Made by a program: the position numbers and the translations under genes
Notes under the pieces: generated by a model
The model's input: the letters and a program-made list of their open reading frames with translations, nothing else
The model's database searches: none
Told to the model about the DNA's origin: nothing
NCBI GenBank assembly: GCA_009778915.1
Contig: WRFH01000001.1
Coordinates: 248,001-312,000, forward strand
Direction: 5' to 3'
Length of the DNA: 64,000 nt
From: Elusimicrobiota bacterium
GTDB lineage: Bacteria; Elusimicrobiota; Elusimicrobia; Elusimicrobiales; Elusimicrobiaceae
In this document: positions 1 through 9,190 of the stretch, in pieces
Layout: each line of letters opens with the position of its first letter
Numbering within the stretch: position 1 is the first letter of the stretch

Positions 1-3000
1 GCGTGCTTGAAACGGAAATCAGAAACAGCGGCTTCCACCCGACGAGGCTTGACGTTGCACACGTGGCCGATATTATGAATGAAATGGTCACCCGCGCGGA
101 GCAGGATTATAATATAAACCGTTCCGATATAGCCAAAAATTTAGTTTTTATTTCGCATGAAACTTATACTCCGGCGCGCGGCGGCAGCGCCAGCGCGGAA
201 GTGCACGCTTTAAAACGCACCTTCGGGCCGGACGTTGAAAAAGTGATTGTCAGCAACACCAAAGGTTTTACCGGCCACGCTATGGGCGCCGGCATTGAAG
301 ACGTTATAGCGGTCCGCAGCCTTAACACGGGCATTATTCCGCCGGTGGCCAATTATCAAGAACCTGATCCTGAACTTGCCGGCATAACGCTGAGCAAAGG
401 CGGCAAATATAATTTTAAATATTCGCTGCGTCTGGGCGCGGGTTTCGGCTCGCAGGTAGGCATGACGCTGATGGAAAAAATCTGGTCAGAAGGCGAACCC
501 AGAGTTTTTGACGCTGCCAAACACGGCGCGTGGATGCAGAATATTTCCGGCCAGAAAAACCCGCAGCTTGAAATAGTCCAGAATACTTTAAGGATAAAAG
601 ACAATTTTGTCCCCGGCCAAAAACCGGCGCTTATAATGGAAGGCTCTCAGGCTTTTGTAGATAAAGTGGCAAAACCCGCCGCGCAGCCGGCGGCGCCAGC
701 GCCTAAGCCCGTTCCCGTGCCAGCCGCTCCCAAACCGGCTGTAGTTGCCGCCGCCAAGAAGCTAGACAGAGCGACAGTCCAGACGGAAATTATTAATTTA
801 ATATCAGAAAAAACCGGCTACCCGCAGGATATGCTTGAGTTAGATTTAGACATGGAAGCGGACCTGGGCATAGACACGGTAAAACAGGCTGAACTTTTCG
901 CCGCTATCCGCGAACAATATTCCATACCGCAGGTTGAAGGCTCTGGCATACAATTAAAAGATTATCCGACGATAAATCACGTAATAGGTTTTGTTCTTAA
1001 CGGTCAGTCATCCGTTGCCGCTCCTGCGCCAGCCGCCGTACCCGCTCCGACACCCGCGCCGCAGCCGGTAAAAACCGTTCAGGCATCCGCCGTTCCGACG
1101 GCAAAACTTGATAAAGCCGCTGTAACAAAAGAAATCGTCAATTTGATTTCAGAAAAAACCGGATATCCGCAGGACATGTTAGAACTTGATTTGGATATGG
1201 AAGCTGACCTGGGCATAGACACGGTAAAACAGGCTGAACTCTTCGCCGCAATCCGCGAAAAATATTCCATTCCGCAGGTTGAAGGTACCGGCATACAATT
1301 AAAAGATTATCCGACGATAAACCATGTAATCAGTTTCGTCCTAAACGGCGCGTCAGGCGGCGCGGCACAGAAGACAGTTCCCGCTCCGGCGGCCGCAAAA
1401 CCTGTACAGGCACCCGCACCCCAGCTTAAACCAGCGCCTGCGGCCCCAAAAGCTGATTTAAATGAGTCTCAGGTCACATCTGAAATAGTCAATTTGATTT
1501 CAGAAAAAACAGGTTACCCGCAGGATATGCTTGAGCTTGATTTAGACATGGAAGCGGACCTGGGCATAGACACAGTAAAACAGGCGGAACTTTTCGCCGC
1601 AATCCGCGAAAAATATTCGATACCACAGGTTGAAGGCACTGGTATACAGTTAAAAGATTATCCGACAATCCGCAGCGTAATAGGTTTTGTCATGAACGGC
1701 CAAACGGCCAAACCTGCCGCAGCTGTAGCGTCCGCTCCCGCTGTAACGCCCGCGCCGGTTGCTGCTCCAGTAGTCGCCAAGGCAGTTGCTCCCGCTCCGG
1801 CGGCCAAACCGTCCGGCAAATTTGACGAAGTGCAGGTAACAAAAGAAATAGTCAATTTGATATCAGAAAAAACCGGCTACCCGCAGGACATGCTTGAGTT
1901 AGATTTGGATATGGAAGCTGACCTGGGCATAGACACGGTAAAACAGGCGGAACTTTTCGCCGCCATCCGCGAAAAATATTCCATTCCGCAGGTAGAAGGC
2001 AGCGGCATACAATTAAAAGATTATCCGACAATCCGGCACGTAGTGGGTTTTGTAATAAACGGCCCTGTTGTGGCTCCCGCTCCGGCGGTTGAAACTCCGG
2101 CCCCGGCGCCCGTTGCCGTTGAACCAGTAACGCCAGCGCCGACACCTGCGGCCCCTGCACCGAAACCGGCCGTCGAAGAAAAATCTTATCACGGCGAAAA
2201 TTATCAGGACAAAAAATTAAGATATGTCCCTACTTTGGTCGACGCGCCGCTTACCGAAGAAAGCGAAAGGCGGCTTTCGACTGAGCGTCCCGTCTTAATT
2301 TTCGCGGACAGCGCGCCGCTTATCAAGGCTTACCAGGAATGGTTTAAAGAGCGCAATATTCCGACGCACGTGTTTACCACTCTTAAAGCGCGCAGCAAAA
2401 ATACTACGATAGTAAACTGGGACAGCACCGACGAAACGGAAGCCGTCCTCCGCGAATACCAGCGGGAAAACCCCGGTATGCAGGGTATAGTTTATCTGCT
2501 AGGCGCCGTGCTGAAAAAGTTTGACAAGAAAAATAATCCGCACGCGGAACTTGTAAAACACGTGATGCCGCTGTTTCTGGCGCTGAAAGTTTTCGCGCCG
2601 GATTTGTCCAAACGGGACGATGCGGACACGTTTTTCGCGGTTAATATTAAATTGGACGCTTCGTTCGGTTACTTTACCAAAGAGGCTATTAACCCGACGG
2701 CTGGCTCTCTGTCCGGCGCGGTGCAGTGTTTCCGCAAAGATATGTTTGAAGTCACCGGCGGCTGCTTAAGCAAATTTTTGGATTTTGAGCCGGAAGACAC
2801 GCCGGAAGAAATGGCGAACCGCACAATGTTTGAAATTTTGCGCGGCGACATGCGCTTTATGATTTCCTATAAAGACGGCCGGCGCTCGACGATACTTTCC
2901 ATCCCGACGCGCCTTGACCGCCGCGCCAAAAATTTTGATTTGTCCGGCAAAACGATAGCTTTCACCGGCTGCGGCCGCGGCATAGGCGCGCTGCTCAGCC

Positions 3001-4799
3001 AGAAAATAGCGGCGCAGTATAAGAGCAAAATTATAGTACTTGATATTATAGGCATATCGGAGAAGACGCCGCTTTGGGCCAGCATGAACGAGACGGAACT
3101 TGCCGCGCTCAAAAACCAAATCTGGGTAGATTTGAAAGCGAATCCTGAAATCAAAGCCACGCCCGTTCTTTTAGACCGTGAGTTTGGCAAAATAAAAGAC
3201 TCCATAACCTTATACAGAAACCTTGAAAAATTAAGAGAACTGGGCAGCGAGGTTGAGTACTACCAGTGCGACGTTATGAACGGCACTCAGATGAAAGAGG
3301 TTGTGACCAAAATCAAAGCCAAAGGCGGCAGAGTGGACGGCTTAATCCATTTCGCCGGTCTTGAGAGAAGCAAACTGGTGACGGACAAAACGCTTGAAGA
3401 ATTTTTCAGAATCTTTGACGTTAAAGCCACCAGCGGCGCGGCTTTCCTCGCGCTTAATCTGGTTAAAGACAGCGGGTTATACGCCTGCGCCACGTCTATC
3501 GCCGGCAAATACGGCAACCTCGGGCAGAGCGATTACGGCAGCGCGAATGAATACCTTTCCAAACTCTGCGCGTCGCTGCACAACCAAGGCCAGCGCGCTA
3601 TCAGTATATCAATGAGCGCGTTTTCAAATATCGGCATGGGCATAAGACCGGGCGTGGAAACTTTCCTCAAATCCAACGGCGTTGAGTTTGTGGACCCGCA
3701 GGACGGCATGCAGATGTTCCTTGACGAAATTGTCTACGGGAAGATACCGGAAATTATTATGACGGACGTGCTAGGTAAACTTGACTGGGACAGACAGGTT
3801 AAAACGGACTGGGAAGAGATTGTCGAGGATAGCGGTAATACTCCGCCGCCGGCAGCTCCCGCGCCGGAACCGGCTGAAGTTCCGCCGGCGCCGCCGCAGC
3901 ACCACCATTCGCCCGCGCCGAAGGCCGTCGTTAAAGAAGAAGAGGGGAATTTAAAAGAAAATCATTTCCTCGGTGAAATAAAAAAATTAACGCCCGGTGA
4001 AAGTATTGAAACGGAAAAAGAATATTCGCTTGAGTCAGACCACTATCTGGCGGACCACTCCATTGAAGGCACTCCGTACGTTCCCGGCGTGATGGGCCTT
4101 GAGACTTTTATGGAGGCGGCGTCAAATATGCTCGGCAAAACGCCGAAAGGTTTGGAAGACGTCCACTATTTTCTCCCCATAAAACTGCTGCGTAACAGGC
4201 CGCAGAAAGTGGCGGTAAAAGGAGCAATCATCAACGGTTCCGCCGGGTTTGAAATAGAGTCTGATTTTATTAACAGCAAAGGCGTAAAAATGGGGGACAC
4301 GCGCCGCCATTTCACGGCCCGCGTTCTTTCAAAGGCCGAGTCAAAATGGGCGGCCGTGCGCGACAATATTAAATTGACAAATAAAATCATAGTTCCAAAA
4401 GAAGAAATTTATAAAAGATATTTTCACGGCCCAAGTTTCCAGGTTTTGGGCGGCGTTTTGGACGTGGCGGAAAATACCGTACTGGCCCTTTACAAAAGGC
4501 CGGAGGTTTCGCTGTTTACCGACGGGCCTAAAAAATTAATCGGCTATCCTTTGCTTGTAGAAGCCGCTTTCCAGGCGTGCGGGTACAGAGATTTGAGCGT
4601 TGACAACCGCATGAACCTGCCGGACAGTATCGGAAAATATATCGTCCACGGCAAAGGCCAAAGCCCGGAAACTTTATATTTATACGGCATGTATAAAGGG
4701 CTGAGCATTGAAGGCAAAAGCATTTACGACGCGTTTGTTTTCGACGAAGAGATGAATCTGTGGATAGAGCTGTCGGACTATTACGGCATCGGGCAGTAA
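1..4799 (+). CDS. PUFA-synthase-like multidomain megasynthase (KS-ACPx4-KR-DH), 5' end missing
   Basis: Likely a PfaA-like iterative fatty-acid/polyketide synthase subunit. The frame is open to the window edge, so the true start lies upstream; the GTG at 3 is only the first possible codon. Domains, counted from that GTG: C-terminal ketosynthase (1-165) with the two catalytic His in SHETYTPARGG (about 52) and TGHAMGAG (about 92); four carrier domains (254-334, 369-450, 486-566, 606-687) in Pro/Ala-rich linkers; ketoreductase (about 975-1290) with TGCGRGIG at 988 and a Y-x3-N pair at 1178; hotdog dehydratase (about 1325-1598) with HSIEGTPYVP (H1352) and a second GPSFQ half. No acyltransferase follows the KS, so it is upstream or in trans. 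All four carriers read DLGIDTVKQAEL, with Thr where the phosphopantetheine Ser normally sits. The product is unknown. Confidence 0.85.
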   Translation, partial: VLETEIRNSGFHPTRLDVAHVADIMNEMVTRAEQDYNINRSDIAKNLVFISHETYTPARGGSASAEVHALKRTFGPDVEKVIVSNTKGFTGHAMGAGIEDVIAVRSLNTGIIPPVANYQEPDPELAGITLSKGGKYNFKYSLRLGAGFGSQVGMTLMEKIWSEGEPRVFDAAKHGAWMQNISGQKNPQLEIVQNTLRIKDNFVPGQKPALIMEGSQAFVDKVAKPAAQPAAPAPKPVPVPAAPKPAVVAAAKKLDRATVQTEIINLISEKTGYPQDMLELDLDMEADLGIDTVKQAELFAAIREQYSIPQVEGSGIQLKDYPTINHVIGFVLNGQSSVAAPAPAAVPAPTPAPQPVKTVQASAVPTAKLDKAAVTKEIVNLISEKTGYPQDMLELDLDMEADLGIDTVKQAELFAAIREKYSIPQVEGTGIQLKDYPTINHVISFVLNGASGGAAQKTVPAPAAAKPVQAPAPQLKPAPAAPKADLNESQVTSEIVNLISEKTGYPQDMLELDLDMEADLGIDTVKQAELFAAIREKYSIPQVEGTGIQLKDYPTIRSVIGFVMNGQTAKPAAAVASAPAVTPAPVAAPVVAKAVAPAPAAKPSGKFDEVQVTKEIVNLISEKTGYPQDMLELDLDMEADLGIDTVKQAELFAAIREKYSIPQVEGSGIQLKDYPTIRHVVGFVINGPVVAPAPAVETPAPAPVAVEPVTPAPTPAAPAPKPAVEEKSYHGENYQDKKLRYVPTLVDAPLTEESERRLSTERPVLIFADSAPLIKAYQEWFKERNIPTHVFTTLKARSKNTTIVNWDSTDETEAVLREYQRENPGMQGIVYLLGAVLKKFDKKNNPHAELVKHVMPLFLALKVFAPDLSKRDDADTFFAVNIKLDASFGYFTKEAINPTAGSLSGAVQCFRKDMFEVTGGCLSKFLDFEPEDTPEEMANRTMFEILRGDMRFMISYKDGRRSTILSIPTRLDRRAKNFDLSGKTIAFTGCGRGIGALLSQKIAAQYKSKIIVLDIIGISEKTPLWASMNETELAALKNQIWVDLKANPEIKATPVLLDREFGKIKDSITLYRNLEKLRELGSEVEYYQCDVMNGTQMKEVVTKIKAKGGRVDGLIHFAGLERSKLVTDKTLEEFFRIFDVKATSGAAFLALNLVKDSGLYACATSIAGKYGNLGQSDYGSANEYLSKLCASLHNQGQRAISISMSAFSNIGMGIRPGVETFLKSNGVEFVDPQDGMQMFLDEIVYGKIPEIIMTDVLGKLDWDRQVKTDWEEIVEDSGNTPPPAAPAPEPAEVPPAPPQHHHSPAPKAVVKEEEGNLKENHFLGEIKKLTPGESIETEKEYSLESDHYLADHSIEGTPYVPGVMGLETFMEAASNMLGKTPKGLEDVHYFLPIKLLRNRPQKVAVKGAIINGSAGFEIESDFINSKGVKMGDTRRHFTARVLSKAESKWAAVRDNIKLTNKIIVPKEEIYKRYFHGPSFQVLGGVLDVAENTVLALYKRPEVSLFTDGPKKLIGYPLLVEAAFQACGYRDLSVDNRMNLPDSIGKYIVHGKGQSPETLYLYGMYKGLSIEGKSIYDAFVFDEEMNLWIELSDYYGIGQ
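763..2061 (+). repeat. Four tandem carrier-domain repeats inside the megasynthase gene
   Basis: Four copies of about 240 bp (roughly 763-1002, 1108-1353, 1459-1699, 1819-2061) encode nearly identical 80-residue carrier domains. They are separated by variable Pro/Ala/Val linkers of about 35-40 residues. The Thr codons at the expected attachment site start at 876, 1221, 1572 and 1935. Repeat number may vary by recombination. Confidence 0.9.
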
Positions 4800-4805
4800 T
4801 TTTTA

Positions 4806-5420
4806 ATGTACAAATTTTTAACGGTCGCTTACTCTGAAATGCCGGCGGTTGAAAGTTTTTTTACCGACGGAGAGCGGACTTACTTTGATACTTTGAAAAT
4901 TGAAAAACGCAGGCGTGATTACGCGCTCGGGCGTTACGCTTTAAAAAAACTGATAGCGGAAAATTTTGTAAAAACCAGCTTGAAAAATATTGAGGTTTTA
5001 AAAAGCGCAGACGGTTACCCGAACCTCAGCATTAACGGCGCGCCAAGCAAAATTTACGTCTCAATATCGCACAGCAACGGTTACGGCGCGGCGTGCGCGT
5101 CGGAAACAAATAAAGTAGGAATTGACATTGAACTTATTGAAGAAAGAAGCAAAGCCTGGGCGGAAATGTGTTTCACAAAGACGGAGATTGCTCTCGGCAG
5201 CAGCGCGGAATATCTGACGGAGTTGTGGGCCAAAAAAGAGGCGGTTTTAAAAGTGTTAAACGTCGGCCTGACCGCCGCGATGCACCAGATAGAATTTGAC
5301 GGAAACAAAATAAATTTTTACGGTAAACTGGCGGGAACGGACGGGATTAAAGTAGAGACAAACAAAGGTTTAAAAAACTTCATAACGGCGATATCTTTTA
5401 AAACCGGAGGCATTTTATGA
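4806..5420 (+). CDS. 4'-phosphopantetheinyl transferase (Sfp/AcpT superfamily)
   Basis: Transfers phosphopantetheine from CoA to carrier proteins. The 204-residue protein has both superfamily signatures: VGIDIEL near residue 105 (Mg-binding Asp and Glu) and WAKKEAVLK near 141. Length fits the Sfp/AcpT group rather than the shorter AcpS type. It starts 6 bp after the megasynthase stop, and its own stop overlaps the next start by ATGA, so it belongs to that operon. Its natural substrates are probably the four carrier domains upstream, which makes their Thr substitution puzzling. The family call is firm; the substrate is inferred from context. Confidence 0.9.
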   Translation: MYKFLTVAYSEMPAVESFFTDGERTYFDTLKIEKRRRDYALGRYALKKLIAENFVKTSLKNIEVLKSADGYPNLSINGAPSKIYVSISHSNGYGAACASETNKVGIDIELIEERSKAWAEMCFTKTEIALGSSAEYLTELWAKKEAVLKVLNVGLTAAMHQIEFDGNKINFYGKLAGTDGIKVETNKGLKNFITAISFKTGGIL

Positions 5421-7036
5421 TGGATATGTTAGGCAGACCTGAGCATGACGACCAGCAGGAAGCGAAACTGAAAAAAAGCCGCACGCTGACCAAAAACATG
5501 CAAAAATTTAAAAAGATTTACGCTTCTGCCGTCTCCGGCGGCACGGAGGAGCGCGTCAAAGCGCAGAAAGCCAAAGGCAAATTTCTGGCGCGAGAAAGGA
5601 TTAATTATCTAGTCGACCAAGGCAGTTTTTATGAAATAAAAACGCTCGTCGAAAGCAACTGCACGGATTTCGGCATTAAAGACAAACATATTCAAGGCGA
5701 CGGCGTGATTACCGGTTTTGCGCGTATAGCCGGCAAAGACGTGGCCATTTTCGCGCAGGATTTTACGCAGCTCGGCGGTTCGCTGGGCAAAGCGCACGCG
5801 CATAAAATCGCGACGCTGATGGACATGGCGCTGGAAGCCAAAGTGCCGGTTGTCGGCCTGCTTGATTCCGGCGGCGCGAGGATACAGGAAGGTGTTGAAA
5901 GCTTGGATGGTTACGGCGATATTTTTTACCGCAACGTCAAAGCCTCCGGCGTAATACCGCAGATTTCCGTTATACTAGGGCCCTGCGCCGGCGGCGCGGT
6001 TTATTCGCCGGCTCTTACGGATTTTATTTTTATGGTGGAAGGAATAAGCCATATGTTCGTCACCGGACCGAGCGTCGTAAAAAGCGCGACCGGCGAAGAA
6101 GTTGATTTTGACACACTCGGCGGCAGCGTCGCGCACGGCGAAAAAAGCGGTGTCTGCCATTTTGTGGCAAAAAGCGAACAGGATTGCTTCCGCCAGGTGC
6201 GCGAACTGCTGGATTTTCTTCCGCAAAACTGTTTTGAAAAGCCGGCGGCCACGACGACGCAGGACCCGGCCACCAGAAGAACAAAAGTTTTGGAAAGCAT
6301 TTGTGAAATTGAGCCCGGCAAAAGTTTCCGCGTGCAGCACGTCATCTGGCGTCTTGCGGATAATTATGAATTTTTTGAAGTGCATCAGAACTACGCGAAA
6401 AATATTACCGTCGGTTTTATTCGCATGGGCGGCGAAGTTGTCGGAGTTGTCGCAAATAATCCGGCGTATCTCGGCGGCGCGCTGGACATTAACGCCAGCG
6501 ACAAGGCTGCGCGTTTTGTCCGTTTTTTAAATGATTTTAATATTCCCATACTGACGCTTGTCGACATCGGCGGTTATCTTCCGGGCGTGGAGCAGGAGCA
6601 CGGCGGCATTATCCGCCACGGCGCAAAACTTCTGTACGCTTATTCTGAGGCGACTGTACCGAAAATAACTCTGGTGCTCCGCAAAGCTTACGGCGGCGCG
6701 TATATCGCGATGAGTTCAAAATATCTGGGAGGCGATTTTAATTTCGCGTTCCCCAGCGCGGAGATTGCCGTCATGGGCCCGCGCGGCGCGGTGGAAATTT
6801 TGTATTCCAAAGAATTAAAAAATACTCCTGAGGATAAAGCCGAAGAACTGCGCGAAAAACTGACGGCGGAGTACCGGGAAAAATTCGCAAGCCCGTACCA
6901 GACGGCGCTGACAGGTTCTATCGATGAGGTTATTGAGCCGGCTTCCGCGCGCGAAAAAATTATCCGCGCTCTGCGCATTTTAAAAAATAAACGGGACCCG
7001 AAGGAAAATCCGAAGAAAGGGAACATCCCGCTTTAG
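5417..7036 (+). CDS. Acyl-CoA carboxylase carboxyltransferase (PccB/MmdA family)
   Basis: The 539-residue protein has the two crotonase-like halves of biotin-dependent carboxyltransferases, with oxyanion-type glycine motifs such as LLDSGGARIQEG and GPCAGGAVYS in the first half and DIGGYLPGVEQEHGGII and RKAYGGAYIAM in the second. Family members carboxylate acetyl-, propionyl- or other acyl-CoA with a biotin carrier, or act as the decarboxylase subunit of sodium-pumping methylmalonyl-CoA decarboxylase; sequence alone does not separate these. No biotin carboxylase or biotin carrier gene is in the window. Two adjacent ATG codons (5417, 5420) could start it; the first overlaps the transferase stop. 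Operon context suggests supply of malonyl- or methylmalonyl-CoA to the megasynthase, but this is inference. Confidence 0.85.
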   Translation: MMDMLGRPEHDDQQEAKLKKSRTLTKNMQKFKKIYASAVSGGTEERVKAQKAKGKFLARERINYLVDQGSFYEIKTLVESNCTDFGIKDKHIQGDGVITGFARIAGKDVAIFAQDFTQLGGSLGKAHAHKIATLMDMALEAKVPVVGLLDSGGARIQEGVESLDGYGDIFYRNVKASGVIPQISVILGPCAGGAVYSPALTDFIFMVEGISHMFVTGPSVVKSATGEEVDFDTLGGSVAHGEKSGVCHFVAKSEQDCFRQVRELLDFLPQNCFEKPAATTTQDPATRRTKVLESICEIEPGKSFRVQHVIWRLADNYEFFEVHQNYAKNITVGFIRMGGEVVGVVANNPAYLGGALDINASDKAARFVRFLNDFNIPILTLVDIGGYLPGVEQEHGGIIRHGAKLLYAYSEATVPKITLVLRKAYGGAYIAMSSKYLGGDFNFAFPSAEIAVMGPRGAVEILYSKELKNTPEDKAEELREKLTAEYREKFASPYQTALTGSIDEVIEPASAREKIIRALRILKNKRDPKENPKKGNIPL

Positions 7037-7046
7037 CTGTTTTACC

Positions 7047-7086
7047 GGCGGGCCGTTTGCGTAATTTTTTACGCAAACGGCCCGCC
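7047..7086 (+). terminator. Hairpin terminator after the megasynthase operon
   Basis: A perfect 18-bp inverted repeat (7047-7064 and 7069-7086) with a TTTT loop lies 10 bp after the carboxyltransferase stop. Only an AT-rich tail follows, without a long T tract. It separates the operon from prfA. Confidence 0.7.
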
Positions 7087-7112
7087 TTATATTTTATTTA
7101 AGCGAGAAAAAA

Positions 7113-8171
7113 ATGGACATCAGTAAATATCTTGAAGAATTTAAAACTTTAGAGGCGGAAATGTCGGCGGGCAATCTGTCCGGCGCGGATTTGCAGAAAA
7201 AATCCAAACGCCACGCTTTTCTGCGCCCCATCGTCGAAAAAGGCGTTGAACTTGAAAACGTTTTAAAGGGAATTAAAGACGCGCAGGAAATTATTAAAGA
7301 CGACACCGACAAAGAAATGGCGCAAATGGCCGTCGAAGAAATTGAACAACTGCAGGCCAAAGCGTCGCGGCTTGAGGCAGAGCTGCGCGTCCTAGTCATC
7401 CCGCCGGACGCTAATGACTACAAAAATATTTATCTTGAAATACGCCCCGGCGCCGGCGGCGATGAAAGCGCCATTTTTGCAAGCGAGATGCTGCGCGTTT
7501 ACCAGCGTTTTGCCGAAAGCAAAGGCTGGAAAACGGAAATTTTGGAATATACTCCGACGGGAATGAAAGGCTGCAAATACGCAAGTATGTTTATAAAAGG
7601 CGATGGCGCGTACTCATGGCTGCGGGACGAGGCCGGCACCCACCGCGTCCAGCGCGTGCCGGACACCGAGGCCAGCGGCCGTGTCCATACGTCGACGGTT
7701 ACCGTCGCTATAATGCCCGAGGCCGAGGAAGTTGACATTCAAATCAACCCCGCGGATTTGGAACTTGAAACGTGCCGTTCCGGCGGCGCCGGCGGGCAGA
7801 ACGTCAACAAAGTTGAAACCGCGGTGCGCATTATCCATAAGCCGACGGGCGTCGTGGTAAGTTGCCGCGAGGAGCGCAGCCAGGGCGCAAACCGCGAAAA
7901 AGCGATGAACATGCTGCGCGCCAAACTTTACCAGATGGAAGAAGAAAAAAGAAATAAAGAAATTTACGACGCGCGCAAAAGCCAGGTCGGCACCGGCGAC
8001 AGAAGCGAAAAAATACGCACCTACAATTTCCCGCAGTCCCGCGTGACAGACCACCGCACGGACAAAAATTACCACAATTTGACAGAAATTATGGAAGGCA
8101 AAATAGACGTAATTTTAGAAGATTTGCGCAAACTGCGCCTTGAAGAAAAACTGAAAAATTTAAATATTTAA
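7113..8171 (+). CDS. prfA: Peptide chain release factor 1
   Basis: Class I release factor for UAA and UAG codons. The 352-residue protein has [15 protein letters not shown], whose GGQ triggers peptidyl-tRNA hydrolysis, and the RF1-type recognition context [18 protein letters not shown] with a P-x-T motif rather than the SPF of RF2. Length matches the family. It follows a terminator, so it probably has its own promoter. The usual partner prmC lies about 5 kb downstream, separated by the glycan genes. Its stop overlaps the convergent gene's stop by a few bases. Confidence 0.97.
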   Translation: MDISKYLEEFKTLEAEMSAGNLSGADLQKKSKRHAFLRPIVEKGVELENVLKGIKDAQEIIKDDTDKEMAQMAVEEIEQLQAKASRLEAELRVLVIPPDANDYKNIYLEIRPGAGGDESAIFASEMLRVYQRFAESKGWKTEILEYTPTGMKGCKYASMFIKGDGAYSWLRDEAGTHRVQRVPDTEASGRVHTSTVTVAIMPEAEEVDIQINPADLELETCRSGGAGGQNVNKVETAVRIIHKPTGVVVSCREERSQGANREKAMNMLRAKLYQMEEEKRNKEIYDARKSQVGTGDRSEKIRTYNFPQSRVTDHRTDKNYHNLTEIMEGKIDVILEDLRKLRLEEKLKNLNI

Positions 8172-9190
8172 TATTTCTGTTTTGAGTTTAAATATTCTTC
8201 GTTTTCCCGTCTGAGCCGGCGGCGCTGGGAGCGCTCTTTGATTTTTAAAATATTCTTTTTTATCCAGCCTATAAATATATAATAAAACAGAGATTTGATT
8301 AGGACTTTTTTGACGGAAGCCGGGCTTTCGCTTATATATTCGCCAAGGCACTCCAGCGCGCATTCCCGCTGCTGCGGCGTAACAGTTTTAGACGGGCCCG
8401 TATTAAACAAATCATAAGCGGCTTTATATCTTGGCAAAACTTCTATAAAATTTATTTTCCCTTTATACTGCGTGTCGCCGTGGTAATGCAAAACAGGCGG
8501 TCTGCCGAATATAAAAAATGGCGTGCCCATTTCCGCCGCGTACATTGTATGGGAACCTATTCCGTCGGACGCCGCGTATTTGAAGCGTCTCAGCATATCG
8601 TAAAATCTGTCAGGGAAATCTTTGTGGTACTCATGTCCCGCCGTAAAAACCGGCACGCCTTTTTCTAAAAACTTCAGGTGTATGCCTTTTTCCACGTCGT
8701 GCATATGGACGGATACGGCCAGCGGATAAAACTCTTGTGGAATATTTTTAAAACTTTCTATAAACTCTTCGACGCTTTTGTCATGTTCGGTAGTGCCTAT
8801 GGTATGTGAGAAAAACAGTAGCGTGCCTTTTGCGTCAGAGTTTTGGGTAATATTATGTTTCCGACGGTAAGATACAAAAGGCGCCAGCAGGCCGTAGGTG
8901 CGGGTTTTTGAATATTTTGGATATTCGTCAAGAGTATATTTGTACCAGAAAAAAACGGCGTAAGCGGGCGCGTTTATCTCAATATTTAAAGGTTTTTCGT
9001 TAAATACCACGCCGTGCTGCATTTCTACGGTTATAGGAAACCAGGACGGAAGACCGGCAAACTCTCTTATACATTTGCTGAAGCCGTACTTTTTTACCGT
9101 CGGCAAATCAAAAGGGAGCTGGCTGCCTTTGTCAAAACACATCTGCTCGATTTGTTCTCGGCTGAAGCCTTTGATTTCATTTTGGCTCAT
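8168..9190 (-). CDS. Putative glycosyltransferase-like protein of the surface-glycan cluster
   Basis: A 340-residue soluble protein that I cannot assign firmly. The second half has an arrangement seen in some glycosyl- or glycerophosphotransferases: LLFFSHTIG, a [12 protein letters not shown] stretch, then [22 protein letters not shown], reminiscent of the nucleotide-sugar-binding D-x-x-G-S-H region of polysaccharide polymerases. There is no signal peptide or membrane segment, and the C-terminus is strongly basic, as in peripheral membrane enzymes. It overlaps the CMP-sialate synthetase by 14 bp and lies downstream of it and of neuB, so a sialyl- or ulosonyl-transferase role is the best contextual guess. 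Its stop overlaps that of prfA. Confidence 0.5.
   Translation of the reverse strand: MSQNEIKGFSREQIEQMCFDKGSQLPFDLPTVKKYGFSKCIREFAGLPSWFPITVEMQHGVVFNEKPLNIEINAPAYAVFFWYKYTLDEYPKYSKTRTYGLLAPFVSYRRKHNITQNSDAKGTLLFFSHTIGTTEHDKSVEEFIESFKNIPQEFYPLAVSVHMHDVEKGIHLKFLEKGVPVFTAGHEYHKDFPDRFYDMLRRFKYAASDGIGSHTMYAAEMGTPFFIFGRPPVLHYHGDTQYKGKINFIEVLPRYKAAYDLFNTGPSKTVTPQQRECALECLGEYISESPASVKKVLIKSLFYYIFIGWIKKNILKIKERSQRRRLRRENEEYLNSKQKY

Noticed and set aside
763-2061. Tandem repeat as a CRISPR or non-coding satellite
   Set aside because: Copies are about 240 bp, in one reading frame, and encode carrier-domain folds.
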